Shown: positions 1 to 4,616 of the stretch, in pieces | Position numbering within the stretch: position 1 is the first letter of the stretch | Layout: the number at the start of each line of letters is the position of its first letter | Assembly: GCA_027320785.1 (NCBI GenBank) | Contig: DAHVKR010000137.1 | Span: forward strand, 1 to 5,044 | Length of the DNA stretch: 5,044 nt | From: Bdellovibrionales bacterium | Lineage (GTDB): Bacteria; Bdellovibrionota; Bdellovibrionia; Bdellovibrionales; Bdellovibrionaceae | Reading direction: 5' to 3' | The notes under the pieces: generated by a model | The model's input: only the letters and a program-made list of their open reading frames with translations | Database searches by the model: none | Told to the model about the DNA's origin: nothing | Translations under genes and position numbers: made by a program

Positions 1-1334
1 GTGCCCCAGGAAGGATCGAAAAGAATTTTCCCTTCGAACTCGGCCTTGGCATTATCAAGTGAAATCAAAATACGTTGATTATTTTCAGTCCAAGAAGAGA
101 TCAGGTTTCCTGTGACGACAACGCCACTTGTATATTCCAACTTAATGGAAGAACGTTGATCAAAATTCACACCAATTTTTTTCCACTCATCCGCTGAAAG
201 GCTACTGGGACATTTTCCAGGAAAAGCCTTTAGAAAACCCATAGGTGAGCTATAGCCTTGAGAATGATAATCCTTCGAGTGTCCCTTTAATTCTTTTTTT
301 CCATAGGACAACTGACTGGGGCCTTGCATTTTAAAGTAGGCCACTTGTCCTGAGGTGTCTCGTATAAATTCAATCACCTGACCTGAAATTTGAACACCTG
401 AATTCAATTCCACGGTATTGACCGACTGAGCCCGAGAGGCTTTTTCAAGTCCTTCTAAACCACCTTTTTTGTAGGCCATGGTATTCGAAAATTCCTGCAA
501 GACTTTTGAGAGAGTTTTAAAGTCGGGTGTTACAAACAGTTGAGGCTGAGGCTCGGTAATATCATAAGTGTAATCAATACACTCAAGTGATAAGGGAATT
601 TTTTTAACATTATCGCTGAGGCACCAGCGAGCTTCTCCTACAGACGAGAGAAGTCCAGCTCCATATATTTTAGGATTATCGAGGGTGCCGATCAGCCCGT
701 ATTCGGCTGTCCACCAATTCATGCGAGAAAGCTGAGTGGCCTCGGAAACATGGGAAACATTTTTCACAGCTTGATCGAGTTTTTTCTCGGCATCTGAAAT
801 CATTTCGGATGTAGCTTCAGGTAAGGCTTTTACGTCTGATAAAACCCGAATGGCTTCGTAGACGTTCAAATCTTCGCGACTGATGATAGCGTTCTTAGCA
901 ACTTGCGCATACTCCTTCAAATAAGCGGCGTACTCGGGGTGAGCGAGCATTGGTGCATGTCCTGCGGCCTCGTGAACAATATCTGGAGCGGGTGTGTAGA
1001 GAAGTTGATCGAGGGATCGCATGTCACTAGCGATGGGTAAAACAGAAAGAGACTGCATCTCCATAAAAGCAGCGGGAGGAATAAAGCCACTGACGGGGCA
1101 GGCTCTCCATCCAAAATGAGAAAGTTTTTCGCTGATATTGGAAATTTGTGGGATGGTCTCGACGGTAATGCCGGTTTTTTGTAAGCCCTCCAGATAAAAG
1201 GGGTGCGCATGTTTAGAAAGATAGGTCTTCAGCTGTCGCATAATATAGCGCCAAACGGCGTGATCGCGAGGAGAATATTTTTTCTCAGCTTGGCTGACGA
1301 CAAACTTACTCAGATGTTGGGGCAACAATTCCAT
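1..1334 (-). CDS. Aromatic amino acid hydroxylase (biopterin-dependent), 3' end outside window
   Basis: The visible 444 residues belong to the iron- and tetrahydropterin-dependent aromatic amino acid hydroxylases, cytosolic enzymes that hydroxylate Phe, Tyr or Trp with O2. The motif PDIVHEAAGHAP (residues 117-128) supplies two iron ligands, His121 and His126. Glu211 in WWTAEYGLIG is the third. The following YGAGLLSSVGEA (224-235) and QPQLFVTPDF (263-272) match the rest of the catalytic core. Two oddities stand out. About 45 extra residues lie between His126 and Glu211 compared with the ~40-residue spacing in human PAH. Past residue ~300 there is a C-terminal extension instead of the short usual end. 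The ATG at 1334 is chosen because AAAAGGA lies 7 bases before it. The gene follows hldD by 12 bases, in one operon. There is no stop before base 1. The substrate cannot be told from sequence, so the Phe hydroxylase symbol phhA is withheld. Confidence 0.93.
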   Translation of the reverse strand, partial: MELLPQHLSKFVVSQAEKKYSPRDHAVWRYIMRQLKTYLSKHAHPFYLEGLQKTGITVETIPQISNISEKLSHFGWRACPVSGFIPPAAFMEMQSLSVLPIASDMRSLDQLLYTPAPDIVHEAAGHAPMLAHPEYAAYLKEYAQVAKNAIISREDLNVYEAIRVLSDVKALPEATSEMISDAEKKLDQAVKNVSHVSEATQLSRMNWWTAEYGLIGTLDNPKIYGAGLLSSVGEARWCLSDNVKKIPLSLECIDYTYDITEPQPQLFVTPDFKTLSKVLQEFSNTMAYKKGGLEGLEKASRAQSVNTVELNSGVQISGQVIEFIRDTSGQVAYFKMQGPSQLSYGKKELKGHSKDYHSQGYSSPMGFLKAFPGKCPSSLSADEWKKIGVNFDQRSSIKLEYTSGVVVTGNLISSWTENNQRILISLDNAKAEFEGKILFDPSWG

Positions 1335-1341
1335 TTGAAAA

Positions 1342-1348
1342 TCCTTTT
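1342..1348 (-). promoter_or_regulatory. Ribosome binding site overlapping the hldD stop codon
   Basis: On the minus strand the hldD stop runs straight into the ribosome site as TAAAAGGA, with 7 bases between AGGA and the hydroxylase ATG at 1334. This supports that start and suggests that ribosomes finishing hldD can reinitiate on the hydroxylase gene (translational coupling). Confidence 0.7.
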
Positions 1349-2312
1349 AAAGAAGAGGATCTGTTTTTTTCAAATAATTTTGCACATAATCCTGAATGGC
1401 TTTCTCTAGAGGCCACTCGGGAGTGCTCAAGTTGGCATCCTGCCACTTCTTCATATTGGCTTCGGTAAAGTATTGATACTGATCTTTCAAATTATCAGGC
1501 ATTTCAAGCCAGTTAATCTTCAAGTCTTCCTTCATGGCCTTAAAAGTCGCTCGCGCTAAATCCAACCATGTGCGGGCCTGGCCATAGCCCATATTGTAAA
1601 GCCCGTTGGCAGGTTTTTTATCCATAAGCTCGACCATCCAGCGAACCACATCTTTTACATAAACAAAATCTCGTTTTTGTTCGCCATCTTTGTAATCAGG
1701 ATTGTAGCTTTTGAACAAACCCAAAGAATGAGACTCTTGAATTTGATGAAAGGCTTTATAGACAACACTAGCCTGCGCGCCTTTGTGATACTCGTTGGGG
1801 CCGAACACATTAAAAAACTTAACACCATACCAGTGGTGGGGTTGTTTCGTTTGGGTTAAGGCCCAACGGTCCATCAATACTTTAGAATCGCCATACAAAT
1901 TTAAAGGCTTTAGCTTTTCAGAATCAAAAGTATCATCAAAGCCATTTTCTCCGCCACCGTAAGTGGCAGCGCTGCTAGCGTAAACGATATCTTTTTGGTT
2001 TTCAGTGCACCACTCAAATAACTTTTGAGAGTACTCCAAATTATTTTCTTTCAGAAAATCCCAATTTTTTTCAGTCGTCGAGGAACAGGCTCCCATATGG
2101 AAAATCCATTTTACGCGGTGAGCATCTGCAGATCGCAAAAAGTCCCAAATTTGGTCCTTCATAAGGAATTTGGTGTAGGCCTTATTATTCAGCAGATTTC
2201 TTTCCTCAAGTCCGACAGAGTCCACAGCGACGACATCGCGATATCCCTTTTGGTTGAGTTCCCAGACAAGAGCGCTTCCTATAAATCCATTGGCACCAGT
2301 GACGATAATCAT
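1347..2312 (-). CDS. hldD: ADP-L-glycero-D-manno-heptose 6-epimerase
   Basis: This 321-residue cytosolic enzyme (also called RfaD) epimerises ADP-D-glycero- to ADP-L-glycero-D-manno-heptose, the last step in making the heptose donor for the LPS inner core. It is an extended short-chain dehydrogenase. TGANGFIG (5-12) is the Rossmann dinucleotide loop, FHMGACSSTTE (71-81) and YASSAATYGGG (111-121) are family signatures, and Tyr140-x3-Lys144 is the YxxxK catalytic pair. Lys177 in NEYHKG aligns with the second acid-base residue, Lys178 of the E. coli enzyme. KRDFVYVKDVV (213-223) is also typical. The length is close to the usual ~310. The ATG at 2312 gives the canonical N-terminus and an in-frame TAA lies just upstream, so no longer start is possible. 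It has no clear Shine-Dalgarno sequence, unlike every other gene here. It is the first gene of an operon with the hydroxylase. Confidence 0.96.
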   Translation of the reverse strand: MIIVTGANGFIGSALVWELNQKGYRDVVAVDSVGLEERNLLNNKAYTKFLMKDQIWDFLRSADAHRVKWIFHMGACSSTTEKNWDFLKENNLEYSQKLFEWCTENQKDIVYASSAATYGGGENGFDDTFDSEKLKPLNLYGDSKVLMDRWALTQTKQPHHWYGVKFFNVFGPNEYHKGAQASVVYKAFHQIQESHSLGLFKSYNPDYKDGEQKRDFVYVKDVVRWMVELMDKKPANGLYNMGYGQARTWLDLARATFKAMKEDLKINWLEMPDNLKDQYQYFTEANMKKWQDANLSTPEWPLEKAIQDYVQNYLKKTDPLL

Positions 2313-2359
2313 AGTGATTTAACTTAGTGCAAAGGCAGGGGATATACAAGATCCAGGAG

Positions 2360-2373
2360 GGGGTATAAACCCC
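2360..2373 (-). promoter_or_regulatory. Palindrome in the hldD upstream region, possible promoter/operator
   Basis: GGGGT-ATAA-ACCCC is a 5-bp-arm palindrome 47 bases before the hldD start. Read on the minus strand its centre, TTTATA, resembles a -10 box, but the nearest -35-like sequence (TTGATT) is 19 bases away and the match is poor. It could be an operator, a promoter element or chance. No other convincing promoter was found for the operon. Confidence 0.25.
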
Positions 2374-2382
2374 AAGAAACCC

Positions 2383-2410
2383 TTGAAAAATCAAAAAAAT
2401 AGGGTAAATC
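2383..2410 (+). promoter_or_regulatory. Possible sigma70-type promoter for tRNA-Ser
   Basis: TTGAAA (2383-2388) and TAAATC (2405-2410) are spaced by 16 bases, which would start transcription around 2417, some 18 bases before the mature tRNA. The -35 box is good and the -10 box is weak. The position relative to the tRNA is the main support. Confidence 0.35.
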
Positions 2411-2434
2411 TACCAGCTCCCAATTTATCAGCTT

Positions 2435-2525
2435 GGAGAGGTGGCCGAGTGGCTGAAGGCGCTCGCTTGGAAAGCGAGTTTACATCAAAAGTGTAACGCG
2501 AGTTCGAATCTCGCCCTCTCCGCCA
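2435..2525 (+). tRNA. tRNA-Ser (anticodon GGA)
   Basis: The 91-base gene folds as a class II tRNA. The acceptor GGAGAGG (2435-2441) pairs with CCTCTCC (2515-2521), followed by discriminator G and an encoded CCA (2523-2525). The anticodon stem CTCGC/GCGAG encloses loop TTGGAAA, with anticodon GGA at 2469-2471, reading UCC and UCU. The long variable arm (TTACAT/GTGTAA) is the serine hallmark, and the T arm is GCGAG-TTCGAAT-CTCGC. It stands alone, divergent from the hldD operon. tRNA-Ser 3' ends are common integration targets, which fits the change of gene content to its right. No second copy of its 3' end lies in this window. Confidence 0.98.
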
Positions 2526-2545
2526 AATTACTCCACAGTAATTTG
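2524..2545 (+). repeat. Perfect 9-bp hairpin immediately after tRNA-Ser
   Basis: CAAATTACT (2524-2532) and AGTAATTTG (2537-2545) are perfect inverted arms around CCAC. The hairpin starts within the tRNA CCA. It is AT-rich and not followed by a T run, so it is a poor intrinsic terminator. It may stop or protect the tRNA precursor, or be part of an attachment site at the tRNA end. Confidence 0.6.
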
Positions 2546-2748
2546 AAAACCGGACACCAAAAAAAATGACTTCAGTTTCAATCGCCTAACTCCGCAAAAG
2601 ATCAGAAGAAAATAACAATAACAAGCAGATAGAGTTCGAGGCGAATTTCAGTTCGAAAAAGGCCAACATCACGCGAGAATGCCCGAGATTTCCTGGTTTA
2701 TGCTATTTCTGTGCTACGTTTGTGCTACCGAAATTAGTGTTACCACTT

Positions 2749-2770
2749 AGGTTTGGAAACCTGGAAACCT
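2749..2770. repeat. Palindrome and tandem GGAAACCT repeat upstream of the XRE gene
   Basis: AGGTTT-GG-AAACCT (2749-2762) is a perfect 6-bp-arm palindrome. Its right half continues into a tandem duplication, GGAAACCT at 2755-2762 and 2763-2770. Phased short repeats like this upstream of a small helix-turn-helix gene are plausible binding sites for the regulator or an upstream activator. Function is inferred only from position. Confidence 0.45.
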
Positions 2771-2804
2771 CCAGTTAAATTCTTGAAATCAGCGTGTTTC
2801 GTAC

Positions 2805-2870
2805 TTTCCAAGTTAGATGTCTGGAATGTCTAACCCAAAACGACCGTTTTTAAGCTGGAAAGCTTGGAAA
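2805..2870. promoter_or_regulatory. Nested inverted repeats before the XRE gene, candidate operator
   Basis: Two dyads are nested here. TTTCCAAG (2805-2812) is perfectly inverted as CTTGGAAA (2863-2870). Inside it, GTTAGA (2812-2817) is inverted as TCTAAC (2829-2834), with the direct repeat ATGTCT at 2817 and 2826. The arrangement lies 28-93 bases before the regulator's start, where an autoregulatory operator would be expected. No clear -35/-10 pair was identified. Confidence 0.35.
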
Positions 2871-2883
2871 ATGGCCGAAAGAA

Positions 2884-2889
2884 AAGGAG
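2884..2889 (+). promoter_or_regulatory. Ribosome binding site that sets the XRE gene start
   Basis: AAGGAG lies 8 bases before the ATG at 2898. Three upstream in-frame ATGs (2817, 2826, 2871) have no such site, and the residues they would add do not resemble an XRE N-terminus, so 2898 is preferred. Confidence 0.85.
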
Positions 2890-2897
2890 TACGAATC

Positions 2898-3278
2898 ATG
2901 GCAATTACAGAACAAAAACGAATGACCAGTGTTGCAAACGTGATGAAGCGTTTGCGTGAAAATGCGGGGCTTACCACCAGACAAGCCGCCGGAATCATAG
3001 GTGTAACTCACACGACAATTAGTCATTTTGAAACAGGAAGGCGCGACTTTCCAAGTCTGCGAATAGAACAACTTGTAAGAGGCTATGGCTACACAATGGA
3101 GGAGTTTGAAAAGATCCTCGGCCATAGGAGTATCATAAGTCACAAAGACGACTGCGTAACAATGATCGGTCAATTGAATGACGATCAACTTTCAGCAATC
3201 CGCTCGGTCCTGTCTCAAATGTTGCGCAATTCCCCAAAGGCAATTGTCGCAACTGATCCGGTAGAAGTGCAGCAGTAA
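2898..3278 (+). CDS. XRE/Cro-family helix-turn-helix transcriptional regulator
   Basis: This 126-residue cytosolic DNA-binding protein has one XRE-type (HTH_3) domain at about residues 15-73. The first helix is VMKRLRENAGL. The helix-turn-helix follows, with TTRQAAGIIGV then THTTISHFETGRR, whose ISxFExGRR is the classic recognition-helix end. The remaining helices are around PSLRIEQLVRGYGYTMEEF. The 50-residue tail has no domain I recognise but may dimerise (DDQLSAIRSVLSQML looks helical). The start is set by AAGGAG at 2884. Inverted repeats upstream suggest autoregulation. It precedes the 3320 gene by 41 bases on the same strand, probably as an operon. Such regulators commonly control mobile-element modules. 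Its actual target is unknown. Confidence 0.9.
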   Translation: MAITEQKRMTSVANVMKRLRENAGLTTRQAAGIIGVTHTTISHFETGRRDFPSLRIEQLVRGYGYTMEEFEKILGHRSIISHKDDCVTMIGQLNDDQLSAIRSVLSQMLRNSPKAIVATDPVEVQQ

Positions 3279-3319
3279 CTCCCCACAAACTAATCAATTA
3301 AAAAATCGGAGTATTACAG

Positions 3320-3340
3320 ATGGAAAACAAAACAGCTAAA
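3320..3340 (+). repeat. Inverted repeat, left copy (shared gene start)
   Basis: These 21 bases begin ATGGAAAACAAAACAGC and match the inverted copy at 4965-4985 at 20 of 21 positions. The first 17 are identical and the one difference is silent for alanine. Similarity stops at the ATG on the upstream side. Confidence 0.8.
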
Positions 3341-3679
3341 GCAAACACAAAGTTAAACGCAAAAAATAAATCCGTTCGCATCAATCTAGAAAATCAAAAG
3401 AAGGTAGAAAAAATTCTAGTAACTGCGAACAAGAAAAAACTAGGTCGCAAGATCAAGCTCGATCATATGCTTGCAATTGTATTAGATCTTGTTACGGATG
3501 AGCACATCCGAAAGCTGCAAGATCAATCTTTGTCGAACGAAGACCGAAAAGAACAACTGCGACAAAGATACATCATTGCGAGAGGACCAATTTCTCGGGA
3601 TGAGTTTACGGGATTTATGCTCACAAAGGAGTTTTTCGAGTTTCTAGCGGTGCAACCCGCACCGACGAGTGCCGCATAA
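3320..3679 (+). CDS. Small lysine-rich protein, possible ribbon-helix-helix DNA binder
   Basis: I do not recognise this 119-residue protein as a named family. Its N-terminal half is very rich in Lys and Asn. KSVRINL (17-23) could be the beta strand of a ribbon-helix-helix fold, followed by a helix around ENQKKVEKILVTANKK and a second around KLDHMLAIVLDLVTDEHI. This resembles plasmid accessory or antitoxin-type DNA binders, but the assignment rests on pattern alone. The C-terminal half (66-110) appears helical and ends in a Pro/Ala-rich tail. CGGAG lies 8 bases before the ATG. It follows the XRE gene by 41 bases and faces ardA, with a shared hairpin 7 bases past its stop. The first 21 bases nearly match the start of the minus-strand gene at 4985, giving both proteins MENKTAK. 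Confidence 0.8.
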   Translation: MENKTAKANTKLNAKNKSVRINLENQKKVEKILVTANKKKLGRKIKLDHMLAIVLDLVTDEHIRKLQDQSLSNEDRKEQLRQRYIIARGPISRDEFTGFMLTKEFFEFLAVQPAPTSAA

Positions 3680-3715
3680 AAGAAAAGGCGGATTGCAAAA
3701 ACCAACAATCCGCCT
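3678..3715 (-). terminator. Intrinsic terminator of ardA, between convergent genes
   Basis: CAATCCGCCT and AGGCGGATTG form a perfect 10-bp stem (3686-3695 with 3706-3715) around a 10-base loop. On the minus strand it is followed at once by TTTTCTTTT (3685-3677), a good U-tract, 37 bases after the ardA stop. In the plus direction the stem has no T run, so it would end the XRE operon less efficiently. The U-tract overlaps the stop codon of the 3320 gene. Confidence 0.88.
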
Positions 3716-3752
3716 CTAATCCCTCATCCGGAAGGTTGTAATTACTTTCGTG

Positions 3753-4298
3753 CTAACAATTGCGGAAAACGTAAGTTTGGCAATTGTGGCGGGTGAAAGA
3801 AAAATCGCCGCTTAAACTCAGATCACGTACGTAACTTTCATAATCAAAATAGTTCTGTGCCCAAGTAGGAAGTTCGCCCAACTGACCAGTTTCTTCGAGC
3901 AGTTTGTAAGCGAAATCAGTTTCAGATTCAAAAGCGCCTTGCCACTGTTCTGAGAACGTCTCTTCAAGCTCTGAACAATCGAGGTTGTTGCCATCTTGGT
4001 TCTGGTACCAGAGCGTAAAGGGCTCGCCATGTTCAGCAATCAAATTTGCAAGAGTTGAAACTCGCTCAATACTGGGCCACTCACCGAGAGAAATAGAACC
4101 AAAACCCTCGTAGTCGTGAATGGCCCACTCCTGGGCAAATGGCTCGGGTGACTTTTCCAGCATGGAGTGGATAGCGGCCTGAATTTCCTGTGGCTCTTGG
4201 ACCGCAAGAATCCATTCGCCATGCAATTGACCCGCGTTGTACGAAGCCAAGCAAGCAACGTAAATTCTAGGGCTATCGTTTTGTGCTTTGTGTCCCAT
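3753..4298 (-). CDS. ardA: ArdA antirestriction protein
   Basis: ArdA is a DNA-mimic protein that binds type I restriction-modification enzymes in place of DNA, protecting newly entered conjugative DNA. The 181 residues carry the family signatures: PRIYVACLASYNAGQLHGEW (10-29), SPEPFAQEWAIHDYEGFG (50-67) and the C-terminal NYFDYESYVRDL then SGDF (149-166), ending in YVFRN. LLEETGQLGELP (133-144) lies where the conserved antirestriction motif of the family is expected. The protein is strongly acidic: I count 29 Asp/Glu against 8 Lys/Arg, as expected for a B-DNA mimic. Length is slightly above the ~165-170 usual in the family. AGAAGGAG lies 8 bases before the ATG. It is convergent with the XRE operon and co-directional with the 4617-4985 gene. 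A hairpin with a T7 run upstream may control its expression. Confidence 0.96.
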   Translation of the reverse strand: MGHKAQNDSPRIYVACLASYNAGQLHGEWILAVQEPQEIQAAIHSMLEKSPEPFAQEWAIHDYEGFGSISLGEWPSIERVSTLANLIAEHGEPFTLWYQNQDGNNLDCSELEETFSEQWQGAFESETDFAYKLLEETGQLGELPTWAQNYFDYESYVRDLSLSGDFSFTRHNCQTYVFRNC

Positions 4299-4321
4299 GA
4301 TTTTGTCTCCTTCTTATGGTT

Positions 4322-4379
4322 TAAAAAAACATTTTTCACCCGCCCGGTACGCTCCCAGCTTTGCTGGGCGGGGGGAAAA
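4322..4379 (-). promoter_or_regulatory. GC-rich hairpin plus T7 run in the ardA leader, possible attenuator
   Basis: On the minus strand CCCGCCC (4372-4366) pairs perfectly with GGGCGGG (4345-4339). The stem can extend with TTTTC/GAAAA to 4379 and 4333 across a small internal mismatch. A T7 run follows (4329-4323), ending about 10 bases before the ardA ribosome site. A second hairpin, CCCAGC-AAA-GCTGGG (4368-4354), shares bases 4366-4368 with the large stem, so the two compete in part. It could be an attenuator of ardA or simply the terminator of an upstream transcript. Confidence 0.5.
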
Positions 4380-4418
4380 TTCGGAGCACTTGGCGCTTCT
4401 TGCTCATGGACTCGCATA

Positions 4419-4432
4419 GGCCCTTTTGGGCC
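4419..4432. repeat. Small GC hairpin GGCCC-TTTT-GGGCC
   Basis: A perfect 5-bp stem with a TTTT loop in the ardA upstream region. Its role is unknown. It may add to folded single-stranded structure with the neighbouring hairpins. Confidence 0.45.
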
Positions 4433-4532
4433 GTTCAGAAGGCATGACAAGACCCGAAGGGGATTGGCGGGACTTCGTGAGAAGAGTTCGTGAATTTGCA
4501 AGATGTGACAGGTGCGACCTTAAAAATGAGAC

Positions 4533-4556
4533 AAACTGAAGGCATTCATTCAGTTT
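4533..4556. repeat. 8-bp inverted repeat AAACTGAA/TTCAGTTT
   Basis: Perfect 8-bp arms at 4533-4540 and 4549-4556 surround an 8-base loop. It sits just beyond the 12-bp hairpin downstream of the 4617 gene. It could be a protein-binding dyad or a second 3' structure. Confidence 0.5.
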
Positions 4557-4573
4557 ATCCGCTATTGATATTT

Positions 4574-4601
4574 GTAACTGGAGGCCAAAGCCTCCAGTTA
4601 C
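4574..4601 (-). terminator. 12-bp hairpin downstream of the 4617-4985 gene
   Basis: GTAACTGGAGGC and GCCTCCAGTTAC form a perfect 12-bp stem with a 4-base loop, beginning 15 bases after the stop of the minus-strand gene. The position suits a transcript end, but neither side has a clear T run (minus-strand continuation AAATATC). It may act as a weak or Rho-assisted terminator, or as a 3' stabilising structure. Confidence 0.5.
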
Positions 4602-4616
4602 TTGAGAGAGAACCGC

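Larger units (their letters stand above)
2546..2897. other. Gene-free region between tRNA-Ser and the XRE regulator
   Basis: No credible gene is seen in these 352 bases. The first part (2546-2700) shows nothing beyond an A8 run at 2561-2568. From 2700 it carries short repeats: GTGCTAC at 2711-2717 and 2722-2728, the GGAAACCT tandem, and several inverted repeats before the regulator. On the minus strand a short tail reading GSTNVAQK then a stop (2729-2703) recalls the ends of some phage-type integrases, but the frame is closed again by TAA at 2777-2775. The region is most likely a degenerate island boundary plus the regulator's control region. Confidence 0.5.
4299..4616. other. Hairpin-rich gene-free region upstream of ardA
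   Basis: These 318 bases have no credible gene. They contain at least four inverted repeats, listed separately, plus the direct repeat TTCGTGA (4473-4479 and 4487-4493). Bases 4337-4375 are much more GC-rich than the surroundings. CAGGTGCGACCT (4509-4520) recalls IncQ-type nick sequences. The layout would suit the control region of ardA, a transfer-related region, or both. No clear sigma70 promoter was seen. Confidence 0.5.

Noticed and set aside
917..1210. Minus-strand 97-residue open frame inside the hydroxylase region
   Set aside because: It overlaps the hydroxylase on the same strand in another frame and has no ribosome site. The hydroxylase frame carries the conserved iron ligands.
2025..2327. 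Plus-strand 100-residue open frame opposite hldD
   Set aside because: It lies antisense to a clearly conserved gene, and its translation has no recognisable domain.
2700..2730. GTGCTAC repeats as a CRISPR or iteron array
   Set aside because: Only two full copies are present, 4 bases apart, with no spacer regularity and no replication gene nearby.
2817..2897. Longer start for the XRE gene at 2817 (or 2826, 2871)
   Set aside because: These ATGs lack a ribosome site, whereas AAGGAG sits 8 bases before 2898, and the extra residues are not like an XRE N-terminus.
2850..3188. Minus-strand 112-residue open frame opposite the XRE gene
   Set aside because: It is antisense to a clear helix-turn-helix gene and contains no recognisable motif.
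4167..4493. Plus-strand 108-residue open frame in the ardA leader
   Set aside because: It is antisense to the ardA start and its leader, and has no ribosome site or known domain.
4040..4501. Minus-strand 153-residue open frame across the ardA start
   Set aside because: It overlaps ardA in another frame, covers the hairpin-rich leader and has a low-complexity translation. ArdA family signatures settle the correct frame.
2768..4600. Direct repeat CCTCCAGTTA at 2768-2777 and 4591-4600 as element ends
   Set aside because: Only 10 bases match, the right copy is explained by the 12-bp hairpin, and no transposase lies between.
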